From the NCBI GenBank assembly GCA_000181795.3, contig CM012955.1:7588450-7652449 (forward strand): a stretch of DNA of 64,000 nucleotides, in the 5' to 3' direction. Origin of the DNA: Trichinella spiralis. Lineage: Eukaryota; Nematoda; Enoplea; Trichinellida; Trichinellidae. The position numbers and the translations under genes are program-made. Positions 23,872-35,430 of this stretch are shown here, in pieces (position 1 is the first letter of the stretch; each line of letters begins with the position of its first letter). The notes under the pieces were generated by a model. The model made no database searches. It saw only the letters and a list, made by a program, of their open reading frames with translations, and was not told where the DNA came from.

Positions 23872-26800
23872 AAAAATTGAACAAACGTATCATTTGAAAA
23901 AAAAGTACACGCTTCACCAGTTTCGTACAACAATTAAAATAACCAGACACCCACTCACAAATGTACAAAATTAATTTTTTCACCTTTTGAATTGGTTAAT
24001 TTTCTTTCACGATCCAACTTAGCTCTCACAAGTTTTACATTTTTGTTCAACAATTATACCGCATGTTGAATAATAATAAATTTTTAGAAAAACAAAACAG
24101 TTGACTAGATTACAAAATACAGTAATTCAAAAAAAAACTTTTTCACGACTCAAATCATGTTGCTGAGCGTGCAAGTAATGCAATCAATTTTACGTCGCAA
24201 TTGACAACGTTGCATTCAAAATAGCACAACTTATAAATTAATCACTGTGAAAACAAAAAAGAAAAAAATCATTATTCGCAATTATTGCGCATTCTGACTA
24301 TTTAATTGTTTTATGTGTCCATTTTCTTGAATTTCTTATTGTCCTATTTTTGTTTTTGCATTTCTGTGTATAACATTTCATTAGTAAAATTCAGTTAGTT
24401 GTTGTATAGATTTTGTCGTCGGCGAACAGTCGCGATTGAAATTGAATCAAATTCGTGAAATGGAAAAACGCTCGTCAGCTATACGAGCATAAAAGACAGG
24501 CTGGATGAAAATTTCTATTATGACAATTGGGAGAATATATTTCGAATAATCGAATCGAACAAACTGAACTGCTTGCTGTATTTGAAAATGTTCCCTCTGT
24601 CTCTCTAGTTAAAATAATAACTGAATATTACAAAAAAAAAGAATATTTTTGTTGTACTATTAATTAAATGTTATGTTGAAAATGAGTAAATGAGACGAGA
24701 GAAGGTTTACAAAAGAAAAAACCAAATTTCATAAACTAATAAATTTGGAATATAGTAACTGATTTCGAAGATGAAAAAAATAATTAAAAATTCATCAAAT
24801 TAATCCATTTTATCACTTTTAATTTAGAAAATTTCATGCACAGTAATGTAAATGATGCACAGGTTCAATAGTTGAAAAAGGTAGAAAAGTGATTTCGCAG
24901 TGGAGCTCAAAGAGAAACAGTCTTACCGCAGAGACAGTCCTGATAGCGTTCGATACACTGCAACAAGCGTTCGCATGTCTGCTTTACCGAATCGTAAACC
25001 TGAAAATTTCCAAAATGTATTTCAAATTCACAATTGTGTCACAAAATGCAAGAAAAAAAAGCGATTTCCAATTCAATTGGCCTCATTTTACAATTTACGA
25101 ATCGAAATTTTCTAAAGTAGAAGATTTCGAAAGAGGAAAGATTTCTTTTTTTTTCCCTCGTTTTTCTCATTACGAACTCAAAAAATTGTGCTTGAGCATC
25201 ACAAAAAAGAAATGAAAAAAAATTGGAAAAAAAACAGGTCAATAAAATCAGTCCAGACGGTGACAGGAAGTGGAACCGTGGACAGTTCGAATACACGTGG
25301 TGATTTGAAGTGAAACATGGCACGTGACGCGAATTGGACCCAAGTTTGTCAGTCGATAAAATTTATTTGTGCGAACCAAGTGGAAAATTGGTCTTCAAAG
25401 AGAAAGAGAAAGAGAGAGAGAGAGTAATTATTTATCGTTTGTCAGATAATCGTTTCTCTCTTTTCGAACAAATTTATCGCATAAATATCTCCTCTGAATT
25501 GTAAACTTATTTTTTGTTATTCATATGAAAAAAATTAATAAAATCTGATCGATGGTTTGAAGATGAGATGAAAATGGTCTTTCGTTTTCTTCCACTCTAT
25601 CTGTGTCTGTTTTACCAGCTTTGCGTTCTGTTGACAGTATGAGAAATAGTAGTTTGAATGACGAATTGGAGAATAAACAAGCACTACCAGGACAAAGCTA
25701 GAATAATGACCCTTAGCCAAAGTTGGCTTAAATAACACGTGACCAGAGACAGAGATAGAGAAAAGAGAAACATTTCAAAAGCTTTATAACGACACCACCA
25801 CCAGCTGGTCAGTAAACGATAAAGCATCCAAATAATGAGGGACACGGTACAAACGTCACACGCAGACGTCCTGACCCGACCTGAATGATTTTCAAAATTG
25901 TTCCATCACCACCACCAGCTAGTCAGTATCCATCACGATCATCTTCCTCAAAGGTCACAACCATAAAAATATTATTATTATTGTTGTTGTTGATGACCAC
26001 CGGGCTCGTAAAGCACGTGGGAAAATAAATAAATAAATAAAAACAAGTAATTTCTCCAAAAATAAAAACAAACTTATTGCACTTTTACAATAATTTAACA
26101 TCTACAGTAGGACTTTGAAAAAGTGGTGAATTTTTAAAAGTTTACTTTGAAAAAAAGAAAAACATGAATTTTTTTTTGTTGTTGTGTGGTTAAATTTCAA
26201 TTCAGACAACGTCTGACAAGAATAAAAATATTAGAAAATAATCCCATCACTGAAGTATTAATAAAGTGGCTATTGGAATTATTAATTTGGTCAACCAGTC
26301 GACTAGTCAAAGTAGAATCAAGCCCGTGATGATGTGTTAACAAAAGCAGCAGCAAATACAATTATCAAATTGGGATAGAATCAATTATGAAAATTATCAA
26401 AAATTTTTCTATGATTAATTTTCTAAATGTAGCGCGCTATTTTTCAATTTCAATTACAAAATGTGAAATTTTGTTCAAACAATTTTATCAATGTAAACAA
26501 ATAACTGCTTGAACAGTGAAAAGACGATTATTTTCATTCCAGTGTAAACGTCAGACTTTTACACAAACACATCGTGTACACAGAGATGACACAGTAGCAT
26601 GTGAACAAATATATAAATATATTGAAAATCAAGAATTACCAATTGACTAGTTATGAATATTAAATATTAAAACAGCTGCGTTCTATTATTATTATTATCA
26701 TTGTTCTACAAATATGTTACCAATAGCAAAAGTGTTACACAGTTGTTGAAAGAAAATTGAATAAATTGATCAACTGAGAACAAACAACATGTGCGAAAAA

Positions 26801-28692
26801 TATTTGTTTGTTTGTTTGTTTTTTTAAAAGAAGAAAGTTGTGTGTGTGTGTTGTGGGTGGGTAGATGGAATTGCTTGTGCATGTCTTTCTACTATTATAC
26901 TATGGACAACAAATTTGGACCATCAAAATAAGTAGAATAAGAAGAAAGTTCGATCCGTGGTGGCGTGGCCAAGTGCATGCATGCATGCATGCTTGCAGGA
27001 CGTAGTAGAGATTTGACGACGTGAAACGCGTGAGTCGTGTAAACAATATTCATATCAATTGATAAATCGATGGAAAAATTAGGTGCGCCCGTCGATTATT
27101 TGTCTCGGCGTTCGTAATTTGTTCCATTTCAAAGATCACGTTAATTAATTGAACAAAATCGACAAATTGATCTGCTGCTGTTCGTTTTTGTAAATTGGCA
27201 AATTGCTACTACCACTACTTCTGTTGCTTATTGACGACAATATTGATGTTGTCTGAATGGAATATTGGAAATGCAAATTCGATTCTACAACCCGTGCCAG
27301 GGTGAAGGACAAAAAAAACACCGTAAAAAATATAAATATATAAACAAACAACAGGCTTACTGTAAGTACGAGCTTGCGTGCCAGACAGAAAGTGTCATAC
27401 TTTTTTCTTTTTTTTTTGAAAAAAGATGCAAATTGACAATCGAGAGAAAAATAATCACGTTATTAATAATTAGAGAAAAGAAATGACGTGTGTATTATGT
27501 GTTCGGTCGAATATGACTGACGTAAAGGAAAAATGTGAACATTAAAATGCAAGTGTACGTCTCGCGTCATATCACGTATCAAAAACGACCAACGACCACT
27601 GCCCGAAACAAAAGAAGAATCGAATTTTAGCCCACAGTATAATTGGGCGTTCTTTGAATGTTGAATTGTAAAATCAGAAAAGTGAATAATAATTTTCAAA
27701 GAAATAAAAGAAAAAAAAAGAAATTCAATTTTCATCCATCACTACTACTACTACTATTGAAAATTTCATTCACATTCACGTGTATCAGAGAAGTTGGTTC
27801 GCCGTTTGTTGCCCGCTACTAATTGAATCCTCGTAGTTCATCAGTTTAATTTAAACAAAAAAAATTAATTAATTATTTGAAATTGGACGATGAAGTGAAC
27901 AAATAGTGCAATTCGATCACAACACCCTTTTGTGATCGTGTTTTCGAATTTGAATTATTGGAAAAAGGGAACTTTCTTCTCTCTTTCGCATCGATAATAC
28001 AACACTTTTTCACAACAATTCGCTTGACTTGAAAATTAAATACATTTTCATTAAAATAAAATAACATAAAATAATAACAACAAATAGGAACACAACGATC
28101 GATAATGTTCAGCCGAAATGGAAAAATTGATGCATCAATTTGAAAAGAAACAACGATGAATAATTGATTTAAAAAAATAAAAAATAAAAAAAACAGATAT
28201 AGAATAAATTTTCCGACTGGTTGGAACAGAATATGAACAAACAGGACAAAAAATTATATTACAGTAAAGTACAGTAGAGTAAAAAAATTTTTAAAAGATG
28301 AACAGGCATCAATGTCAAAACGAGAAAAAGAAAACAATTGGAAAACGTGATCAGCGTCGTTGAACGGGGCGCTCCAGCTATTTCGAGGAGGAAGTAAGAG
28401 TAGTGGATTATTTTCCGTCTTGACAATTCGAATGGGGAAATAATTCGACAAATATTGATTTAAATATATATAAATAAATAAATAAATAAAATTTATACAA
28501 AGAATGGAAGTTGAAAAAATTTTCCACCTAGTTTTGAACATTCCACTCGTCACGCCCACGTGTCATTTTTGTCGTCGAAAAGAAAGAAAAAAAGAAAAAC
28601 AGAGAAAGTGATGAATAAAAAAAAAGATATTTTTCCCCCTACATTTTCCGGCTTTCTTTTTTCTTTTAAAATCGAAATATTCAAGCCGGAAG

Positions 28693-28774
<82 letters not shown>

Positions 28775-29255
28775 AATTGAATCACGCAACAAATAAATAA
28801 ATAAATAATTAATTAATTAAAATATCTCTCCATTTGAAAAATAAAACTGAACCAAAAACACACGAAGAAAACTGAAAATTTTTTTTCAAAAAAAAGTGTC
28901 AGAAGAGGTTTTTGACCTGTATTTTAGCGTCGAGTTGTGCATCCGATGCGATCAGATGCTCGTCTTCCCTTTTGCCGAGCTTCGTGCGCACCGTCTGCTT
29001 AGTCGTCCAATATTGCTGACGTAAGCGTTGCAACGGTGATTCATCGCGTCGGTCGAACTCGTAACAGGAAGAAAATCTGCCATCAAATGACAATACATTA
29101 ATTTTATTATCCGATCCATAAAATACAATAAAATAAAGTAAATTATCAATTTTATACAACACAATTTATATAATTGGTCTGTTTTATTTGTTCTTTCTTT
29201 ATACACAATAAAGCATATACGTGTATATATACCTCCTGCTGTTGCTGTTGTTCAT
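21299..29255 (-). CDS. ICA1: Islet cell autoantigen 1 (ICA69 / RIC-19) orthologue, AH/BAR-domain protein
   Basis: Arfaptin-homology (BAR-type) protein of the Golgi and secretory granules; the C. elegans member acts with Rab2 in dense-core vesicle maturation. Minus exons: 29233-29255, 28917-29076, 24927-24999, 23716-23839, 22788-23094, 22604-22720, 22426-22526, 22242-22357, 22028-22159, 21894-21956, 21690-21794, 21516-21595, 21299-21403; phases join to 501 residues (human about 480). The AH domain fills residues about 17-268, with QQYWTTKQTVRTKLGKREDE, SDAQLDAK, QAGKMMASVGRA, YRGSLMWMNDVSQQLDPD, FRKVQAQVKLNKQ, ASRCNLFSK and LKGYQHYEFTILK. The rest is acidic, Gln/Ser-rich and variable, ending with the conserved C-terminal signature RWLDLFADLDPIQSS. 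The start ATG opens a 23-base exon that joins in phase. The second intron, about 3.9 kb, holds a long CT repeat region nearby. Very confident in identity; exon edges are hand-called. Confidence 0.93.
25000..28916. other. Large ICA1 intron
   Basis: No exon of ICA1 is missing between its phase-0 second exon and the exon ending at 24999. Open frames inside are Lys/Phe-rich and repeat-derived. The (CT)n tract at 28697-28771 lies in it. Confidence 0.7.
28697..28771. repeat. (CT)n microsatellite, about 37 units
   Basis: A perfect 75-base CT run, inside an ICA1 intron as GA on the transcribed sense strand. The Arg-Glu and Ser-Leu open frames crossing it are artefacts of the repeat. Confidence 0.95.
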
Positions 29256-30925
29256 GTCGTAGCCGACCGGCACACACACACACACACACACACAGTGAAT
29301 GAATGCAGCAGCCCGTACTACAAATATAATATTAATTTAAAAAAAAAATAATTTCAAAAACAACATACGCATATGAGTGATAAGAAAATATTTGAAAAAA
29401 AAAGTAGGAACGAAAATCTCGCTCGGACTGAATTCACCTCAATTCCAGTGATTGAATTTATTCACCGTCAGTTTTGTTAAAAATATTTTTACTTCATCCG
29501 GAAATAAAATAACAACAATAAAAGAGGAAAACGGAAATTTTTTAAAACCAATATACTAGAGATCATCGGTGGTGTACGGTCGGGCAAAACTGGTCGGTCG
29601 ATCGTCGTCATCAGCCCAGCATACTTCTATGTGGTAGTTTATTTAGTTGGTAGATGCAAATTTAAAATTAAAAAAAAAAAAAACTAAAAATAAAAAAAAT
29701 AATTGTAAAAATTAAAAGTTAACTATTATAATAATGAATTTGAAAGTGAAAAAGAAAAATAAACAAAACGTTGGTTGGGTGGGGCGAATAGCGGAAATGT
29801 AACAATTACGTCGGGCGGCGTTTACTCGGAAAGTGGTGATGTATTTTTATATGATCGTCATTAGAAGCTTTTTGCTTGTTCGTCGTCGTCGTTGTAAACT
29901 GATGCTTTTTAGCTTACAACCATCTGAAAGCACAGATAAAAAGATTTTTCCAAAAAAATAATAGTAGCTGTTATCCATCAGCATTAGCAAAAAGACAAAA
30001 ATGGCAAAAAGTACAAAATTGATGATTTTGTTTGTTTTTTTTGCATTTTCTTTTTCAACAAAACTGTATGAACAAAACGTGCGTGCTGTGTGATCTTATG
30101 TTTAAAGAGGGGGTGGGATAGAGAAAGAGAGAAAAAGAGAACAGAGTATTATAATAGAAAGCGTCGTTGTCTGGTACGCCTGTGAAAAATCTTCACCTAA
30201 TCATAATTGACAAGCGCACACATGCTTCAGGCTATAACGATAATAATAATAATAATAATAATAGTAATAATAAGAATAATAATAATAATAATAATAGTAA
30301 TAATAATAATAGCAATAATAATAATAATAATAACACATCGCCCGGGCTGGAAATCACGTGAATAAAACAAACTTGCCTAAACTGATAGACAGAAGACATG
30401 GTATTCAAGATCACAGAAGAAATAAAAACACAAAAATAGATAAAGTAGAAAATGGAAAGAAAAAAAAGATAGTGAGAGAGAAGTGGGAGGGGAAAGAGAA
30501 GATGAAAAAAAAAAAGAATTTTTCTCATAACATCGGTAAATATTTTTTCAGTGGCGACGTTACCACCAATAGAATCTTTCTTTACACATACAGCAAGCGA
30601 ATACATGTTGCTGCTGCTGCTGCGTATATCATCGGTGTTTTCTTAGATGAAAAAAAGATACACAATAAAAAAACATGACAAATTGTGCAATGTTAAATGT
30701 GAAGCAAATGTGGACGTAGGAAGAAGGAAAAGGGAGAAAAAAAATTTCTTTTTTTTTTAAATCTTTTTCTGAATGAGAAGAAAAAGCAGAAGAGAAATAG
30801 ATAAAAGAAAAAGAAAATTGCAAAGAACAGTTTTTCATATTTATCTGTTATCACTAATTTTTGTTATTATCACCATTATTATTACTATTAGAATTATAAT
30901 AATTATCATTATTTGACCGATTTGA
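29256..30925. other. Intergenic region between ICA1 and the A20/AN1 gene
   Basis: Contains a CA repeat next to the ICA1 start (about 29271-29294), a TAA-rich tract at 30242-30334 and purine-rich AT sequence. It should hold the ICA1 promoter and the 3' end of the A20/AN1 gene. Asn-rich and Leu-rich open frames here come from the TAA/TTA repeat. Confidence 0.55.
30242..30334. repeat. (TAA)n interrupted microsatellite
   Basis: About thirty trinucleotide units with TAG, AAG and AGC interruptions. Confidence 0.9.
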
Positions 30926-31918
30926 TCAGATTTTCTTGATCTTTTCGCCTTGAATCACTGGGTTGTTCTTACGAATTTCAGCTTTTCCCATAGCTTTGTA
31001 ATCAAAATTGCATTCATGCATGTCGGTGTATCGATGGACGGCACAAAACAATCCACCACAACGACATTCGAAACCTACAAACACACGTTTCCTCAACAAA
31101 CAACACAACACACATTTTTTTAAGAAAATAAATAAAATCAAAAAATAGACAACAACAACAACAACAACAAAATTATCAACAATGCTTCATACCAGTCAAC
31201 CCGACGCGCTTTTTGCATGCCAGACACCGATTCGATTTCTTGCCTTCAAGCTTTGCAGAAGTGGTGGTGGTGGTGGTGGTAGTGCTATTATCTCCGCTCT
31301 TTTCACCACCACCACTGCCGTTCAACGATGACGAACTAACGGATACGACGAGCACTTTGTTGGCAGCGGCATCAATCGCATCGACGACCGTTTCAACATC
31401 AACCGGCATTTCTGGGCGCTCCTGAATTTAAATTGACAACAAATTAAAACACCAAACACGCTTTTAATTCAACTCAGTCAATCAACAACAACAACAACAA
31501 CAACAAACCGGATACAACAATTTGACAAAGAAGCCAAATAAAAAATAAGAATAAACAAAAAACACAACTACATACTTCCTGCGGTACAGGAGCTGTAGCG
31601 CCGGTCAATTTGGAATGGCCACTGAAGTTCATAACATCCCCAGCATTTTTCATCCCATCGTCGACTTTGACACCTAAAATTACAGTAGGAACATGATCAT
31701 CAATTTCACAGTCGAGTGTGGAGTGAGTGATTTGCGGATGTGGAAAAACCTGGCGACGGCGCTGAGCTGACCACATTGCACGTTGGCTGGCCTTGACGTC
31801 GCTTCAATGACTCTTTGAAACATTTTGAGCACAAGCCGTCCGTCGCAGCCGAACCATAAAAACCGCATCCACTTTTACAAAGCGTTGGATGCGTCGACTG
31901 ATTCATATCTTGTTCCAT
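30926..31918 (-). CDS. ZFAND5: A20/AN1 zinc-finger protein, ZFAND5/ZFAND6 type
   Basis: Small stress-associated protein; animal members bind ubiquitin through the A20 finger and the proteasome region, promoting degradation. Minus exons: 31750-31918, 31576-31673, 31193-31421, 30926-31074; phases join to 214 residues, the same size as human ZFAND5 (213). A20 finger: Cys14, Cys18, Cys30, Cys33 in [11 protein letters not shown] and [10 protein letters not shown]1 finger: Cys155, Cys158, Cys169, Cys171, Cys176, His179, His185, Cys187 in [24 protein letters not shown] and HRYTDMHEC. The C-terminus [11 protein letters not shown] matches the family end. The linker carries a run of eight Thr encoded by ACC/ACT repeats and a Ser run, likely length-variable. 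An acceptor TTTTTCAG five bases before the ATG shows that the 5' untranslated region begins in an upstream exon. Confidence 0.95.
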
Positions 31919-32487
31919 AGCATCTGAAAAATCGGAAAATAAAAATTATTCAATCTTAACCCAAACAACACCTATTATCTCTTCTCTACTCTTCTTAAAT
32001 ACATTACAAACGTATTTTTCATACCACCGATGGGAATAATTAATTAATTAATTAATTATTCAATTACACAACATTCAACATTGAACTGACAAAAAGAAAA
32101 TGAATTGTGAAAAATAAAAGTAAAAAAATAGTGTACAATGACGCGACGTCTCGACAGTGATTTGTTAAAATCAGAAAACTGAAAGCTACGGCCAAATTTT
32201 CAAGCCCGCCACATAGCAAACGCCCAGTTTTCACGCGCTTCACTCTTTCTCTGACGTAATAGAGGGGGGGGGAGAGGGATGCGCTTGGCGGTGACACTTC
32301 CGCGCTATTTGTCGTCAGCTGACTCACACAAAATATCAGCAGTTGTTGTCGTGTGTCTACGTATCGTTGTCGTCAACGTCCTTGTCACCCATGAAGCCCT
32401 TGATTACAACAAGAACACCCTCAAAGTTTAAGAAATGAGAAGAAAAGGAAAAATTCATCAAAATCGTCACATGGAAAATTTCTCTCT

Positions 32488-32535
32488 CACGCGCGCGCGC
32501 GCGCACACACACACACACACATACACACATACACG
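32488..32535. repeat. (CG)n(CA)n alternating purine-pyrimidine tract
   Basis: About seven CG units run straight into CA units with a few TA breaks, some 570 bases upstream of the A20/AN1 start codon. Such tracts can adopt Z-DNA. Confidence 0.85.
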
Positions 32536-35269
32536 CAGATATACATGTATACACATCAATATCCCATATACTCATATCTGTATAGTTACAAACTTTTTCT
32601 CTCTGTACCTTCAATGCTGTTCAATCAACACGCATTTATTTGTCTACTTCAAAGAAACATGCACTTATATACAATATATATCTACATAGAAATACATTTT
32701 CATGCATTATTATTACACGCGCTGACAAATATGATATCTTCACAATGATATCATGATATGATAATAAATAAATTGAAAAACTTACAAATATAGAGGCAAA
32801 GTGAAGAAAAAGTACACGTAATATAAATAGCGAATAATTTTCAAAGAAAACTGCTCTATTTCTTACGTTATTGACCGATCAAATATGATGACAAAAGTGG
32901 AAAGAGTTTCGCTTAATGATGAAAGTATTATTCTGAAAAGCATGCACGGGGAAATTTTGCTCAAAATTTCAACATCTTATGGGACAAAGTCCTGCGAAAT
33001 CGCAGCTACCGAAATTCCAAAAACAAAACAACAAACAAACAAATAATGACTAATGTCGACTTTGGAAACGTAAAAGAAGAATCGATCATTGAAAAGGAGA
33101 AAAGAAAAAGACTTTCGAAATACTCACACGAAAACAGAATCGTCCACACCGATCGGTCGAAACAACAACAGCGTCTGAAACGAGCACAGCCGCCACACAC
33201 TGGCGAAACAAAATGTAATATGACAGCGCTTCTACGCTGAGCTTCTGTCGACGTAGCTTCGTACTTGACATTCAATAAGCTACAAAACAGCGTATACTAT
33301 CATCCGGAAGTAAAAAAAAAAGTTTATTATTTCATATTAATCATAATATAAATATTCAAATAATTTAGTCATCAGTACGAGTATTAAGCAAATTATTCTG
33401 TACAACTACTAGGTGTTGTATCGTACGCAACTTTATACTGTAGCTTTGCTGTTTGTTTTACAACCAATGAGTCATGTAATAAAAGAAAAAATAACCGAAC
33501 AATTGTTTCATTTCAGGAAGTTTAATTTCACTTTTAAAATCAAATTCTCATTTTATTTATTAAATGACAAAAATTAGTATTTTTTTAGTTGCATAAATAA
33601 TTTTATTTCCGCTTGTTGGTTTTTCAAGAGTGAAATCAATTGAACGAGCAGTTCGCATGGTTGAATGAAAATATTTGCAAGTAGTGAATGGAAGAAATTA
33701 ATAATAAGTATTATTATTATTATCATTTTCTTTCTCATTATCATCTATGTGTGCTTGTTCGTTCGACAACATTCGACCAACTTTTGCGTTTATCACACTA
33801 GTCATGAAGCAGCTTTGGGAAATTTTAATAAATCCTAATAGAACCGAATTTCAACATCATCCACAAGCTCAGTTCGGGTTGGAAGTGAAATTTTGATTTT
33901 TCTCATTCAAAACGTTGAAATATTATCCGACTGCTCATTGAAATTCAAAGCCCGAACAATTATGGGAAATTAAAAGAAAAATTATGTCTATTAAAATCAA
34001 TTTCACTTTTTTCAACGTCTGGGAAAATTTCTACAAACGATGAATATTATCGGTGAAATTTATTGTTTGCCGAAAAATGAACTGGCATATACACTTTTCA
34101 ACTTCCGTGGATTGCGTCAAAATTTTACTCTTTATTTACGTCCGCAATCTGTTTTCAGCAAATTGAAATTCGCTCGGCAAATGGCGTCACATCTTCGTCA
34201 ACACAGTGCGGCTAATCAAAGCCAACTTGCGCACAGGACAACAAATGAAGATCCGTTTTCAAAGCACAACAAACACATGCTTTGAAAGTTCAACATCTGG
34301 TGCTTTCTATTGATAGGCGAAAATGAGAAAAACAGACAATTTTGTAGAAAATGTCCAATGGAAAAATGGTGCAAATCGGTCTGCCTATTCTGTTTGCACA
34401 ATGCAAAATGGAGAAATTAATAATTATTATGCAAAATGTTGTATTGAAAACAAACGTCGGTGATCATTGAACATTTTCAATAACGGTCAAGTTGATGTGC
34501 TCTATGTTTACACAAATAAGCATGACCCAGATGATTTGTTTGTGTGTTTCATCGAAATGTTGGACAATTTTACTACGGTGTATTTTTCATGACAATCAAG
34601 TTTAATTGAAAATTATTTTCAGCGAATGTTATTGATATTGCAACTTCACATTCAAATGATTTGTGGAAAATATTTTCCCCCTCCCCCCAAACTCTACGCT
34701 TAGAATAATTTCAGCTGTTTTCAATTTTGTCGGTTAAATAATGAGCAGTTTGAAGTTGTTGATCATGATTTGTTTTACTGCTGTTTAGTAAAAATTCAGC
34801 GTTTTTATAATAACTATCAATAAAAAGCGGCTGTCCTATTGAAGCACATTTGAAAATACTTGAAGCATAAATAAATCTAAGCAGATAATAATGGCTAAAA
34901 ACAAATTAGTTTGAAAAACATCAAAAAGTAATAGCAGCATTACAGATGTTCATTAAGAATTTAAAAACAATATTCTAGCAAAAAATATTATTGGCATCAA
35001 ATGTTCATCTGGCATTGCCTTAGCAACGCATATTTATTACTAACAACAAAAGAATGAATAAAAAGAAAATTTCTTCTTGAAAACCCCCGCATTATTAATT
35101 TCATTTATTTCTTCAATCGAAAATGAGATCGTATTTCGACATTTTTAAACAAAACATTAACATATGAAAATTTAACATTATTTCAATTTCTTCTCCATTC
35201 GTTGATCAAATTAAATTATTTTATTGCGCTGCAAGATGAAATTACAAAACGTCACGACGGGACAACTAA

Positions 35270-35275
35270 TTTATT
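35270..35275 (-). terminator. Candidate polyadenylation signal for DDX18
   Basis: AATAAA on the minus strand about 156 bases past the DDX18 stop codon. Confidence 0.4.
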
Positions 35276-35430
35276 CATTGAAGATGGCCAGAGATAAACA
35301 AATGGATTACCGATGCGACTTATGATCGTGAAATGAAAATCTTATTTAATTCTTATAAAACTTAAAACATTTCATCAGTTCTTCACATCCAGATGATGAT
35401 ATTCTCCAATGATGACGTTTCACTGCCATA

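Larger units (their letters stand above)
31924..35430. other. Region between the A20/AN1 gene and DDX18
   Basis: The part up to about 33300 should include the untranslated first exon and promoter of the A20/AN1 gene and carries the CG/CA repeat at 32488-32535. From 33300 to 35430 I see only AT-rich sequence. A plus-strand frame at 34040-34285 (81 residues, opening MNIIGEIYCLPKNELAYTLF) has no recognisable domain and no splice support. Confidence 0.5.

Noticed and set aside
28550-28796. Arg-Glu and Ser-Leu repeat proteins
   Set aside because: Pure products of the CT/GA microsatellite inside an ICA1 intron.
30167-30606. Asn-rich and Leu-rich open frames
   Set aside because: Created by the TAA/TTA repeat; no splice sites or domain.
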